The position numbers were made by a program, and so were the translations under genes. Shown piece after piece: positions 47,551-56,169 of a DNA stretch of 64,000 nt. Under the pieces are notes generated by a model. It worked only from the letters and a program-made list of their open reading frames with translations. It was not told where the DNA came from and ran no database searches. The stretch's first letter is position 1; each line of letters opens with the position of its first letter. Source of the stretch: Bacteroidia bacterium 43-41 (GTDB lineage Bacteria > Bacteroidota > Bacteroidia > Bacteroidales > Dysgonomonadaceae); the NCBI GenBank assembly GCA_001898165.1, contig MKTD01000033.1, positions 1 to 64,000 of the forward strand, written 5' to 3'.

Positions 47551-47706
47551 ACAGCTAAATATAAGACATATAAATGTTTTGAGGGGGTACCCGTCCGATG
47601 AAACAGGCGTAATCTGATAAGCTGTTTGAGCGTAGCGAGTTATTTATCAGATAGCCTGTGAATCGAAAACGGGTCGCAAAACATTGTCAGTCGAGGATTT
47701 AGCTGT
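47551..47706 (+). repeat. Inverted-repeat-ended element, family A, full copy (MITE-like hairpin)
   Basis: A 156-bp element with perfect 10-bp terminal inverted repeats ACAGCTAAAT (47551-47560) and ATTTAGCTGT (47697-47706). It is an imperfect long palindrome: further pairs are ATGTTTTG / CAAAACAT, ACCCGT / ACGGGT, ACAGGC / GCCTGT and TCTGATAA / TTATCAGA. A transcript of ilvN-ilvC would fold it into one long hairpin. Copies or fragments occur at 12799-12870 and 35588-35629. No target-site duplication is visible. Confidence 0.8.
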
Positions 47707-47801
47707 TATGATAGAATATGTAAAACTTAAAATACAATAATCCGACCAAGGGTATAAGACGTCTTTGTTCTTTGCTCTTGGTTCTAAAAATCTAAAAAAA
47801 T

Positions 47802-48848
47802 ATGGCAAAAATGAATTTTGGCGGGGTAGAAGAAAATGTAGTTACCCGCGACGAGTTTCCGTTGAGCAAAGCACAGGAAACACTGAAGAATGAAACAATC
47901 GCTGTTATCGGTTACGGTGTACAGGGACCGGGACAGTCACTCAACCTGCGTGACAACGGCTTTAACGTGATAGTCGGCCAGCGCAGGAACAGCAAATCGT
48001 GGGACAAGGCCGTTTCCGACGGCTGGGTTCCCGGCAAAACGCTTTTCGACATCGAAGAGGCTTGCCAACGCGGCACAATCATTCAGTACCTGCTTTCGGA
48101 TGCCGCACAGATTGCTCTTTGGCCAACCGTAAAAAAACACCTGACGGCAGGAAAAGCGCTCTATTTTTCCCATGGCTTCGGAATCACCTATAAGGAACGT
48201 ACCGGAATTATCCCGCCTGCCGATGTGGATGTAATCCTGGTTGCCCCTAAAGGGTCGGGAACAAGCCTGCGCAAAATGTTCCTCGAAGGACGGGGGCTGA
48301 ACTCCTCTTACGCTATCTTTCAGGACGCTACCGGAAAAGCGTACGACAGGGTCGTTTCCTTAGGGATTGGCGTTGGATCCGGATACCTGTTCGAAACCGA
48401 TTTCAAACGCGAGGTCTATTCCGATCTTACCGGCGAGCGCGGAACGCTGATGGGAGCCATCCAGGGCTTGCTGCTGGCGCAGTACGAAGTGCTTCGCGAA
48501 AACGGGCACACACCGTCGGAAGCGTTCAACGAAACGGTAGAAGAACTTACGCAGTCGCTGATGCCGCTGTTTGCCGAAAAAGGGATGGACTGGATGTATG
48601 CCAATTGCTCCACCACAGCTCAGCGCGGCGCCCTCGACTGGATGGGCCCGTTCCACGATGCCACCAAGCCTGTTTTCGAGAAGCTCTATAAGGAAGTGGC
48701 CAGCGGGAACGAAGCGCAACGCTCTATCGACAGCAATTCGCAGACCGATTACCGCGAAAAACTGGAAGAAGAGCTCAAAACCCTTCGCGAAAGTGAAATG
48801 TGGCAGACCGGAGCCGTAGTAAGGAAATTACGTCCGGAAAATAACTGA
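47802..48848 (+). CDS. ilvC: Ketol-acid reductoisomerase
   Basis: Converts acetolactate to dihydroxyisovalerate with NAD(P)H and Mg2+. The 348-residue protein has the Rossmann motif GYGVQGPGQS (about 33-42), where Q replaces a residue more often S, and GLLLAQYEVLRENG in the C-terminal knotted domain. The coenzyme loop VGQRRNSKSWD (about 54-64) is basic, which favours NADPH. It is separated from ilvN by 257 bp containing a family A element; in Bacteroides an acyl-ACP thioesterase gene usually fills this place (from memory) and is absent here. Confidence 0.96.
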   Translation: MAKMNFGGVEENVVTRDEFPLSKAQETLKNETIAVIGYGVQGPGQSLNLRDNGFNVIVGQRRNSKSWDKAVSDGWVPGKTLFDIEEACQRGTIIQYLLSDAAQIALWPTVKKHLTAGKALYFSHGFGITYKERTGIIPPADVDVILVAPKGSGTSLRKMFLEGRGLNSSYAIFQDATGKAYDRVVSLGIGVGSGYLFETDFKREVYSDLTGERGTLMGAIQGLLLAQYEVLRENGHTPSEAFNETVEELTQSLMPLFAEKGMDWMYANCSTTAQRGALDWMGPFHDATKPVFEKLYKEVASGNEAQRSIDSNSQTDYREKLEEELKTLRESEMWQTGAVVRKLRPENN

Positions 48849-48868
48849 CCGGTTTAAGTCTTTTTTTG

Positions 48869-48899
48869 TCCGTCGGGTCGTCACCAATGGCCCGACGGA
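48869..48899. terminator. Hairpin between convergent ilvC and pabC
   Basis: A perfect 9-bp stem TCCGTCGGG / CCCGACGGA with a 13-bp loop. The right arm is inside the last codons of pabC. A T-run lies before the stem on the plus strand, not after it, so it is not a canonical intrinsic terminator in either direction; a bidirectional role is only possible. Confidence 0.4.
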
Positions 48900-49501
48900 T
48901 ATATATTCCGTACCGGGATCCCCACCCCATCCTCTATGTCGAGCATGGAGTTGATAAGATATACATGTTCGTATTCATGCAGGTTATCTACAGTGATTTC
49001 TGCCTCGCGGATGATGGATTCACGCAACAACTTCTGCCGTTTCGTCCCATTCAACAAACAGGTGCCGGGCGTGAAAAACTCCTTATTTTTCCGGAAAACC
49101 ACATTGCTGTAGGTTGTATCGGTGATGCAGCCGTTTTGTACGATAAGCGCTTCATCGCACTGCCCTCTCCGGTTATTTAAAGCATCCAGCCGGGCCCTGT
49201 CGGAAAACTTGAACGAATAATCTACGTTATCTGCCTTCACAAGCCTGAGCGACCGGATTACTTTCGGAGTATATGCCGTAAATCCGATATTGCAGATAGT
49301 CCCTTTGTACTCGATCCTGCACTTCACTTTCTTATCACGAAGCGGCTCGGGCAGCATCACTTCGAGACAGGGCAACTCCGGAGCGGCAAAACCGAAATGC
49401 TCCGCAGTCCGTCGCATCCGTTCAACGTGAGCCTGTAAATTTCTTACGGCGCCGTTCTTTATGCAAATGGTTTCGAGGAACATGGGTCTGATCTGTTTCA
49501 T
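48881..49501 (-). CDS. pabC: Class IV aminotransferase, aminodeoxychorismate lyase-like
   Basis: A 206-residue PLP enzyme of fold type IV. The start at 49501 (MKQIRPMFLETICIKNG) is chosen because it aligns with the family and lies 10 bp after pabB; the longer frame overlaps pabB. The PLP-lysine region is YSFKFSDR and the cofactor glutamate block is CDEALIVQNGCITDTTYSN. Next to pabB it most likely releases 4-aminobenzoate and pyruvate from aminodeoxychorismate, feeding folate synthesis with folE. The last codons form part of a hairpin shared with the ilvC 3' side. Confidence 0.88.
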   Translation of the reverse strand: MKQIRPMFLETICIKNGAVRNLQAHVERMRRTAEHFGFAAPELPCLEVMLPEPLRDKKVKCRIEYKGTICNIGFTAYTPKVIRSLRLVKADNVDYSFKFSDRARLDALNNRRGQCDEALIVQNGCITDTTYSNVVFRKNKEFFTPGTCLLNGTKRQKLLRESIIREAEITVDNLHEYEHVYLINSMLDIEDGVGIPVRNIYPSGHW

Positions 49502-49511
49502 CCGTATTCTA

Positions 49512-50480
49512 TTAAAAAGGCAGATATACCTTCCTGACAGCTTCCGCATACTCTTTTTCACATTCGCTGTTGACGGTAATGCCGCCTCCGCTCCGAAAAT
49601 AAAAGCCCTCTTCAGCCTGCTCAATATAACGGATCAACACGCATGAGTCGAGGTTTGTGCCGTCAAAATATCCGGCTACCCCCGTGTAAAAGCCGCGCGG
49701 CTCCTGTTCCGCTTCGCGGATAATACCGATCGTCGCGTCCTTGGGCGCTCCGGAAACCGACCCCGCAGGCAGCAGTTCAAAGAAAAGCGTTCCGATGTTT
49801 TCAAGGTACTCATCGGGAAGTGTCCCTTCAATCTCGGAGCTGACTTGCAAAATAGGGCCATCGTTTGTTTCCACCTTGTCGATATAGCGAAAACGGTTCA
49901 CCTTCACCCCGGTGGCTATCCTGCTTATATCGTTGCGGATTAAATCTACAACGGTGTGATGTTCGGCTTTTTCTTTGTAATCGTTCAGAATCGTTTCGGC
50001 CGCATTTTCCACCGAAGCGTCAATAGTCCCTTTCATCGGATGCGAGAATATTTTTCCGTCTTTAATTTGCACAAACCGTTCGGGAGAAAAGCAGACAAAC
50101 CTGCCGGGAACATATAACCGATACTTTGCCCGGCTGCGCAGGAATATCTCCTTCAGGGATAGGTCGGTCTTTACAGGCGTCTTTATCGTCAGGTTCGTAA
50201 GAAAGGAGTTTCCGGAACGCAGTCCGTCCATTACACGCGAGAACCTCCGGGCATACCGGTTGCTGTCTTCGGGAAAGGCAGAAAAATAAAAGGGTTTTTC
50301 TGCCGCTTTTTCCGTACCATTCATCACTCCGTCTATGTCGAAAAGTATTTCCGGCTGTTGCAGGGGATTTTCTATAAAAAAACCTTCGCCCAGCTCAAAA
50401 TCGAGGCCGAACAAGAAAGGCGTTTTTGCCCGTCCGGCTTCGTCCATGCTTAGTTTTATATTGTTGCACGAGGTAAACAT
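49512..50480 (-). CDS. pabB: Aminodeoxychorismate synthase component I
   Basis: Chorismate-binding enzyme of 322 residues, shorter than E. coli PabB since the N-terminal tryptophan-binding domain is reduced. The catalytic core is intact: HPMKGTID, DLIRNDISRIA, and the C-terminal PAGSVSGAPKDATIGIIREAE block split around residue 250. It would aminate chorismate with ammonia from a glutaminase partner not present in the window. Its start may be leaderless, since a -7 box lies only 4 bp upstream (50485-50492). An alternative ATG at 50447 would allow a leader. Confidence 0.92.
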   Translation of the reverse strand: MFTSCNNIKLSMDEAGRAKTPFLFGLDFELGEGFFIENPLQQPEILFDIDGVMNGTEKAAEKPFYFSAFPEDSNRYARRFSRVMDGLRSGNSFLTNLTIKTPVKTDLSLKEIFLRSRAKYRLYVPGRFVCFSPERFVQIKDGKIFSHPMKGTIDASVENAAETILNDYKEKAEHHTVVDLIRNDISRIATGVKVNRFRYIDKVETNDGPILQVSSEIEGTLPDEYLENIGTLFFELLPAGSVSGAPKDATIGIIREAEQEPRGFYTGVAGYFDGTNLDSCVLIRYIEQAEEGFYFRSGGGITVNSECEKEYAEAVRKVYLPF

Positions 50481-50484
50481 CCTG

Positions 50485-50522
50485 CAAAATTAACCGAATT
50501 CGATCTTTTTCCGCTATTTTTG
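50485..50522. promoter_or_regulatory. Divergent -7 boxes for pabB and fmt
   Basis: TAATTTTG on the minus strand (50485-50492) faces pabB; TATTTTTG on the plus strand (50515-50522) faces fmt. Both match TAnnTTTG. The fmt box rules out the TTG at 50520 as a start and supports the ATG at 50538. Confidence 0.55.
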
Positions 50523-50537
50523 CATAAAAAAGAGAAA

Positions 50538-51485
50538 ATGAATAAAAAAGATTTACGCATTGTCTTTATGGGAACACCCGGCTTCGCCGTGGAATCGTTA
50601 AAGGCACTGGTCGAAAATAACTATAATGTTGTCGGTGTAATCACTGCTCCCGACAAGCCTGCCGGAAGGGGTTACAAGTTTCAGCCATCGGCAGTAAAAG
50701 AGTATGCCCTGTCGACAGGATTACCTGTTTTACAGCCTGAAAACCTGAAAAACGAAATTTTCTTGAACGAGCTGAGGCGCCTGGAAGCGGATATTCAGGT
50801 GGTTGTAGCTTTCCGCATGCTGCCCGAGGCCGTTTGGACCATGCCGCCCCTTGGCACGTTCAACCTGCACGCCTCGCTGCTGCCCCAGTACCGGGGAGCA
50901 GCTCCCATCAACTGGGCCATCATCAACGGCGAAAAGGAAACGGGCGTGACCACATTCTTTCTCAAGCACGAAATAGATACCGGCGAGATCATTTTTCAGG
51001 AAAAGACAGCCATTGGGGAGGACGACAATGCAGAAACCGTGCACGACACCCTGATGGTCCTGGGCTCACGTTTGGTTTTAAAAACCGTGGATGCGGTTAT
51101 TGACGGGACAATCCGGCCGCAGCCGCAAAGCAACTATATCGAAAATGAAAAGGAGTTAAAACCAGCGCCAAAAATATACAAAGAGACGTGCCGGATCAAC
51201 TGGAACAGGCCTGTACAGGAGATCCACAACTTCGTCCGCGGACTATCGCCCTACCCTGCTGCCTGGACGGAATTCGAAGTGAACGGCGAGAAGATGAATT
51301 TCAGGATATTCGCGACAAGGGCAAACCGGGAAACGCATCAGCTGCAACCGGGAGAAATTATTACAGACAACAAGACCACCTTACGGGTCGCCGCGCAAGA
51401 TGGCCTTATTGATATTCTGGATATTCAGCTATCGGGAAAAAAACGGATGAAAACCGGAGATTTCCTCAACGGATTCTCGTTCTAG
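50538..51485 (+). CDS. fmt: Methionyl-tRNA formyltransferase
   Basis: Formylates initiator Met-tRNA using 10-formyltetrahydrofolate. The ATG at 50538 (MNKKDLRIVFMGTPGFAVE) gives 315 residues. The catalytic region includes FNLHASLLPQYRGAAPINWA (N and H) and the aspartate in HEIDTGEI; the N-terminal PDKPAGRG loop and the C-terminal tRNA-binding domain are present. Complete and typical. Confidence 0.97.
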   Translation: MNKKDLRIVFMGTPGFAVESLKALVENNYNVVGVITAPDKPAGRGYKFQPSAVKEYALSTGLPVLQPENLKNEIFLNELRRLEADIQVVVAFRMLPEAVWTMPPLGTFNLHASLLPQYRGAAPINWAIINGEKETGVTTFFLKHEIDTGEIIFQEKTAIGEDDNAETVHDTLMVLGSRLVLKTVDAVIDGTIRPQPQSNYIENEKELKPAPKIYKETCRINWNRPVQEIHNFVRGLSPYPAAWTEFEVNGEKMNFRIFATRANRETHQLQPGEIITDNKTTLRVAAQDGLIDILDIQLSGKKRMKTGDFLNGFSF

Positions 51486-51579
51486 CCCAGCCATTCAATC
51501 AAGATTACGTTTCATTCGCAAAAATACACACTCTTTGTAGATTATCGCGAATGATCTGCTTTCACTATTCACTTTTAGT

Positions 51580-51655
51580 TCTTTTGTCTTTTGTCTTTGC
51601 TCTTTGCTCTTTGCTCTTGGTTCTTGGTTCTTGGTTCTTGGTTCTTGGTTCTTTG
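51580..51655. repeat. Low-complexity heptanucleotide repeat tract
   Basis: A run of short direct repeats: CTTTTGT and CTTTGCT units turning into five copies of CTTGGTT. It lies in the convergent gap between fmt and the DUF3078 gene and stops 2 bp from that gene's stop codon. A shorter piece of the same wording occurs at about 47761-47788 upstream of ilvC. Slippage during replication could change the number of units. Confidence 0.7.
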
Positions 51656-51657
51656 TT

Positions 51658-53145
51658 TTACCATTTATAATTCAACCCGAAACTGAGCAGTTCCGTAACT
51701 TGCAAAAAGTGGTATTTGGGATCGGGCGGGACACTGTCGTCGAACCGCAGGTTCAGGTAAAACCGGGTAGAAAAGGCATTGGTCAGGGCCATATTCAATG
51801 TATTTTCTAACTCTGCTTCCACCTTTTCGTAGCTTGTGAAATACTTTAGCTGTGAATTCCACGTAATGTACCGGTTGAAATCATATATAAAGTTGGCTGT
51901 AACGGTGGAACCAAAATCTATAGTGTGTGTTTTCCCTTCCTCAATTCCGTAACGGGTCACGTTCACCTTATCATTACCTATATACCTGAAGTTAAAACTT
52001 ATGGGGGCCAAATGCAGGTCTAATCGTGTCCTGCGATGCCTTACCTGTTCCGACCGTTTATCCAGGTTGTATTTCAACCCGATACCGCCGTTTACATACA
52101 ACGGGGCTAAAAATGCCGATCGGAGCTCGTTGGAATTGGTCAGGTAATTATTGAAAAGCTGCGACTTCACATCTAAGTTGACCGAGTAAGACCAGTGTTT
52201 ATTAAACGCATCCACGCCAAAGTCCCCGTAATAACGCAACAGATCTTCACCTATCCTGAACTTCCTTATGGAATCGTCGGGAGCGGTAAAAACGGAGAGC
52301 CTCCACTCAAACGTATTGTTAAAGCGGATCCTCTCTTTCCGGTAATTCATTCTTATGATATGGTTGTTGATGATATTAACGTTGCTTGTCCCGCCCTTAT
52401 GCCAGTTTGGAGAGAAATAGCTTTGCGACAGCTGCAAGGAATGTTCCCCGCTGTTGATCCAGTATTTCCGCTTTATCTCCACACCCTCCACCTGGGGAGC
52501 ATTCAATGAATAACTTGTTTCCGTAGAAATTAACTCCCTGAAAGGATTAAAAGTTTCAATCACATCGTTGTCTTTGCTGGATGACGGCAGAGAATCCAGG
52601 TGAAAAACCGAAAGTTTCACGCGATCGGGGTATTCCATGTAAAAATCCCTGCGCGTTTTGTTTATAAACGCCGCATGCCGCAGGTCGGGGGCAAATGTCT
52701 TCTCCTGTGGGATCAGCAATCCCTTATAAAGGTTGCTCTCTTTGGGCGGATAAAAAGATAAATCAGGCGGCAGCATCTTTCCCGTGAATATCATCGGAAG
52801 AAACAGCGGATTATAAAACAGGGTATCCCTGAGAGTCAAACCGCTCAGGGAGCCTGGATCGTATAAATTATCAGGCAGTTGCAGCGTACCGTTTGCTTTT
52901 CTGTGATACAAAGAGTCTAACGGCACACCGACAGTCGCAGCCGAAGATTTCTTATAGATGTTTTTTTGTTGCGAAACAGCAGGTGCAATCCCGAGAGGGC
53001 TGCTTTGATCCCCTCTCTGCTGAATTAATTTTTCTATATCTGTTATGTTCTCGAAAAGCTCCAGACTATCGGGCACCTGGGCAACGGTTTTCGATAAAAT
53101 AAACGGAGCAACCCAAAAAATGAGAAACAAACCAATCTGTTTCAT
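51658..53145 (-). CDS. DUF3078 outer-membrane protein
   Basis: A secreted protein of about 495 residues of the DUF3078 type. The start at 53145 opens the signal peptide (MKQIGLFLIFW, cleavage after TVAQ); ATG at 53163 is also possible. The C-terminal half (about 240-495) is a run of amphipathic beta-strands with aromatic ends, closing in SFGLNYKW, as in an outer-membrane barrel. The block WHKGGTSNVNIINN is typical of the family. The role is unknown; no operon partner is adjacent. Confidence 0.82.
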   Translation of the reverse strand: MKQIGLFLIFWVAPFILSKTVAQVPDSLELFENITDIEKLIQQRGDQSSPLGIAPAVSQQKNIYKKSSAATVGVPLDSLYHRKANGTLQLPDNLYDPGSLSGLTLRDTLFYNPLFLPMIFTGKMLPPDLSFYPPKESNLYKGLLIPQEKTFAPDLRHAAFINKTRRDFYMEYPDRVKLSVFHLDSLPSSSKDNDVIETFNPFRELISTETSYSLNAPQVEGVEIKRKYWINSGEHSLQLSQSYFSPNWHKGGTSNVNIINNHIIRMNYRKERIRFNNTFEWRLSVFTAPDDSIRKFRIGEDLLRYYGDFGVDAFNKHWSYSVNLDVKSQLFNNYLTNSNELRSAFLAPLYVNGGIGLKYNLDKRSEQVRHRRTRLDLHLAPISFNFRYIGNDKVNVTRYGIEEGKTHTIDFGSTVTANFIYDFNRYITWNSQLKYFTSYEKVEAELENTLNMALTNAFSTRFYLNLRFDDSVPPDPKYHFLQVTELLSFGLNYKW

Positions 53146-53181
53146 AATTGTATTATTCGACATTTTTTCTATTTTTAAGAG

Positions 53182-53189
53182 CAAAGATA
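53182..53189 (-). promoter_or_regulatory. -7 box of the DUF3078 gene
   Basis: Minus-strand TATCTTTG, a full TAnnTTTG match, 19 bp before the ATG at 53163 and 37 bp before that at 53145. Confidence 0.55.
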
Positions 53190-53276
53190 AAAATAATTGT
53201 TGAATTACTGCTCATGGGTGATCGATGCAACTTAAGAGAATTTGTAATAATTACAACAATTGTGGCTTTATTTTGT

Positions 53277-53284
53277 TAATTTTG
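53277..53284 (+). promoter_or_regulatory. -7 box of the rfbACB operon
   Basis: TAATTTTG matches TAnnTTTG and lies 30 bp before the rfbA start. No clear -33 TTTG at the right distance. Confidence 0.5.
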
Positions 53285-53314
53285 TAGTAGCTTTATTTAC
53301 TTTAGATAATCTGT

Positions 53315-54205
53315 ATGAAAGGAATCGTTCTTGCCGGAGGCTCCGGCACCCGGCTTTATCCCATCACCAAAGGAGTTTCCAAACAACTTATCCCTGTTTA
53401 CGATAAGCCCATGGTCTATTACCCCATTTCTGCCCTTATGCTCGCAGGAATTAAGGATATCCTCATCATTTCCACTCCGCACGACCTTCCCGGCTTTAAG
53501 AGGTTATTAGGCAACGGCTCGGACTATGGCGTAAACTTTGCTTATGCCGAGCAGCCCAGCCCCGACGGGCTGGCCCAGGCGTTTATCATTGGCGAGGAGT
53601 TTATCGGCGGCGATTGCGCCTGCTTAGTGCTGGGCGATAATATTTTTTACGGGCAGGGTTTCCCCAATTTGTTGAGAGAGGCCGTTAAGAATGCAGAGGC
53701 GGACAACAAAGCCACCGTCTTCGGATATTACGTGAACGACCCGGAAAGATACGGGGTAGCCGAATTTGATAAAGAAGGCAATGTGCTGGGTATTGAGGAG
53801 AAGCCCCTGCAGCCAAAATCGAATTACGCGGTTATTGGCCTTTACTTCTACCCGAACAGGGTGGTGGAGGTGGCGAAAAATATTCGACCCTCGGCAAGAG
53901 GAGAGTTGGAGATAACCACCGTAAATCAGGAGTTTTTAAAAGAGAAGCAGCTTAAAGTTCAACTTCTCGGACGCGGTTTCGCCTGGTTGGATACGGGCAC
54001 CTTCGGCTCTTTATCCGAAGCATCCACTTTTATCGAAGTGCTGGAAAAGAGGCAGGGGCTGAAAATATCCTGCCTCGAAGAGATTGCCTGGCGCAACGGC
54101 TGGATTGATGACGAAAGGCTTCGGAACTTAGCGGAACCGATGAAAAAAAATGAATACGGCAGGTATCTGCTGAGATTAATTGATAATGAACAGGTAAACT
54201 TATGA
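53315..54205 (+). CDS. rfbA: Glucose-1-phosphate thymidylyltransferase
   Basis: Makes dTDP-glucose, the first step to dTDP-rhamnose and related sugars. The 296-residue protein has the nucleotide-binding [13 protein letters not shown] opening (8-20), the metal-binding aspartate in [10 protein letters not shown] (about 107-116) and [10 protein letters not shown] (about 224-233). It overlaps rfbC by 4 bp, so the genes are translationally coupled. Complete. Confidence 0.97.
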   Translation: MKGIVLAGGSGTRLYPITKGVSKQLIPVYDKPMVYYPISALMLAGIKDILIISTPHDLPGFKRLLGNGSDYGVNFAYAEQPSPDGLAQAFIIGEEFIGGDCACLVLGDNIFYGQGFPNLLREAVKNAEADNKATVFGYYVNDPERYGVAEFDKEGNVLGIEEKPLQPKSNYAVIGLYFYPNRVVEVAKNIRPSARGELEITTVNQEFLKEKQLKVQLLGRGFAWLDTGTFGSLSEASTFIEVLEKRQGLKISCLEEIAWRNGWIDDERLRNLAEPMKKNEYGRYLLRLIDNEQVNL

Positions 54206-54747
54206 ACATTATAACAACAGAGATAGAAGGCATTGTTATTCTTGAACCGGAAGTGCTTGGCGATGAGCGGGGCTATTTCTTCGAATCGTTCTCGCAGCGG
54301 GAATTTGAAGAAAAAGTGTGTAAAACCACCTTTGTCCAGGACAACGAGTCCAGTTCCCAGTACGGCGTCCTGCGCGGTTTACATTTCCAGAGACCACCCC
54401 ATACACAAGCAAAATTAGTGCGCGTGGTAAAGGGGAAAGTGCTGGATATTGCCGTGGATATCCGGAAAGGGTCGCCAACGTTCGGCAAACACGTTTCGGT
54501 AGAATTGTCCGGCGAGAACAAACGTCAGCTTTTTATCCCCCGCGGATTCGCCCACGGTTTTGCGGTGCTGAGCGATGAAGTTGTTTTTCAGTACAAATGC
54601 GATGATTATTACGCTCCCCACACCGAAGGCGGCATCTTGTGGAACGACCCTGCCTTGGGGATCGATTGGAAATTGCCGGCAGAAGACCTGATCTTGTCGG
54701 AAAAAGATAAAAAAAATATATTATTAAAAGAGTTAAAACTATTCTGA
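54202..54747 (+). CDS. rfbC: dTDP-4-dehydrorhamnose 3,5-epimerase
   Basis: Cupin-fold epimerase of the dTDP-rhamnose pathway, 181 residues. Active-site blocks are GVLRGLHFQ (about 57-65) with the catalytic histidine and [14 protein letters not shown] (about 111-124), followed by the tyrosine in FQYKCDDYY. It overlaps rfbA by 4 bp and rfbB by 1 bp. The reductase gene rfbD, which would complete the route, is not in the window. Confidence 0.97.
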   Translation: MNIITTEIEGIVILEPEVLGDERGYFFESFSQREFEEKVCKTTFVQDNESSSQYGVLRGLHFQRPPHTQAKLVRVVKGKVLDIAVDIRKGSPTFGKHVSVELSGENKRQLFIPRGFAHGFAVLSDEVVFQYKCDDYYAPHTEGGILWNDPALGIDWKLPAEDLILSEKDKKNILLKELKLF

Positions 54748-55805
54748 TGGAAAGCCCGTTCAAAAAAAATATCCTGATTACCGGCGGAGCCGGATTTATC
54801 GGCTCACACGTGGTAAGGCTGATGGTAAACAACTATCCCGGTTACCGCATCGTAAACCTCGATAAACTCACTTACGCAGGCAACCTGGCCAACCTGCGCG
54901 ACGTTCAGGATAAGCCCAATTATCTGTTTGTGAAAGCCGACATCTGCGACTTCAACGCTATGTTGCGCGTGTTTGAAGAATACCGGATCGACAGCGTCAT
55001 TCACCTGGCAGCCGAAAGTCATGTGGACCGCTCCATTACCGATCCGTTTTCATTTGCCCAAACAAATGTCATGGGCACACTCAACCTGCTTGAGGCCGCG
55101 CGAAGGTCATGGCGGGGCTCAAACCTCTTCTACCACGTCTCCACCGACGAGGTGTACGGAGCATTGGAGTTCAACGATGCCCTTTTCACCGAAGAGACCC
55201 GGTACGATCCGCACTCGCCCTACTCTGCCTCCAAGGCAGCCTCCGATCACTTCGTACGCGCCTATCACGATACATACGGATTACCTGTTGTTATCTCCAA
55301 TTGCTCCAACAATTACGGGCCGTATCAGTTCCCAGAGAAACTAATCCCGTTGTTTATCAACAATATACGGAACAACAAACCGCTTCCGGTTTACGGGAAG
55401 GGTGAAAACGTGCGCGACTGGCTCTACGTGGAAGACCATGCCCGTGCCATCGACCTGATCTTTCACCGGGGGAAAACAGGCGACACCTACAACATCGGCG
55501 GGTTTAACGAGTGGAAAAACATCGACCTGATAAAAGTGATGATCAAAACCGTTGACCGGTTATTGGGACGCAAGGAAGGCGAATCCGAAAAACTGATCAC
55601 TTACGTTACCGACCGTGCCGGCCACGATCTGCGTTATGCCATCGACTCCGCCAAGCTAAAAGATGAACTCGGGTGGGAACCGTCGTTGCAGTTTGAAGAA
55701 GGTATTGAAAAAACCGTCCGCTGGTACCTCGACCATCAGGATTGGCTGGACAACGTCACCAGCGGCGATTATCAGCAGTATTACAAGAAAATGTACGGCG
55801 ACTGA
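54747..55805 (+). CDS. rfbB: dTDP-glucose 4,6-dehydratase
   Basis: An extended short-chain dehydrogenase/reductase, 352 residues, that converts dTDP-glucose to the 4-keto-6-deoxy form. The NAD-binding GGAGFIGSHV is at 13-22, the STDEVYG block with catalytic Asp/Glu near 133, and the YxxxK motif YSASK near 160. Last gene of the rfbACB unit. Immediately after it lie duplicated fragments of the downstream AbiE/ATPase island. Confidence 0.97.
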   Translation: MESPFKKNILITGGAGFIGSHVVRLMVNNYPGYRIVNLDKLTYAGNLANLRDVQDKPNYLFVKADICDFNAMLRVFEEYRIDSVIHLAAESHVDRSITDPFSFAQTNVMGTLNLLEAARRSWRGSNLFYHVSTDEVYGALEFNDALFTEETRYDPHSPYSASKAASDHFVRAYHDTYGLPVVISNCSNNYGPYQFPEKLIPLFINNIRNNKPLPVYGKGENVRDWLYVEDHARAIDLIFHRGKTGDTYNIGGFNEWKNIDLIKVMIKTVDRLLGRKEGESEKLITYVTDRAGHDLRYAIDSAKLKDELGWEPSLQFEEGIEKTVRWYLDHQDWLDNVTSGDYQQYYKKMYGD

Positions 55806-55821
55806 GTTTTTAAAAATTTTT

Positions 55822-55877
55822 CATTGATACGGCAACAAACTTTTAAAAAACCGATGTAGTTAAATTCAAACTACAAG
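55822..55877 (+). pseudogene. Duplicated 3' end of an AbiEii-type gene
   Basis: These 56 bp match 57264-57319 with two mismatches. They include the last codons (IDTATNF and stop) of the AbiEii-like gene at 56674-57288 and its downstream sequence. Only the tail is present here, so it is a remnant of a former copy whose body was deleted. Confidence 0.8.
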
Positions 55878-55939
55878 AAATGCCGACGTTGTACTACAAG
55901 AAATGTCTGCATTTTACTACAAGAAATGTCCGGATTTTC
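55871..55939 (+). repeat. Three tandem 23-bp repeats
   Basis: Three direct copies with period 23, each starting CTACAAGAAATG (at 55871, 55894 and 55917) followed by a variable C-G-rich centre and a TTTTA-like end. The first copy begins in the duplicated tail of the AbiEii-like gene, and the partner locus at 57313 has only the first CTACAAG. They mark the deletion junction between the two remnants. Confidence 0.8.
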
Positions 55940-55957
55940 CGTAAAAACAATTTTTCA

Positions 55958-56144
55958 CGGGTGCTGTTGGAGAAAGATTATATTACCGGCGAAAACGATG
56001 TTTTTGGGATTTATGACCGATTTTTTAGGATGTGGATTGTAGAGAATTGGTAAATTGGTGGGGAATAGCCCGGTTGCGTCGTGGTGGTAAAAATTTTATA
56101 GTTCAGAGCCGGCATATTCAGGTAATTGTTTATACCTTTGTATA
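55958..56144 (+). pseudogene. Duplicated 3' end of the AAA-ATPase gene plus promoter
   Basis: These 187 bp align without gaps to 58450-58636 with about six mismatches. They contain the last 30 or so codons of the ATPase (VLLEKDYITGENDVFGIYDR..., ending ENW) and the downstream sequence, including a -7 box TACCTTTG (56133-56140). No ATPase body remains upstream. The copy now places that promoter ahead of a broken nucleotidyltransferase gene. Confidence 0.88.
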
Positions 56145-56169
56145 TTGTGTGAATGTATGAAGCGTAACC

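Noticed and set aside
51604-51810. Small plus-strand frame starting in the heptanucleotide tract
   Set aside because: Its hydrophobic start is just translated repeat and the rest is antisense to the DUF3078 gene.
55871-55939. CRISPR-like array of three 23-bp units
   Set aside because: The units are contiguous with no spacers, no cas genes are near, and they lie at a deletion junction.
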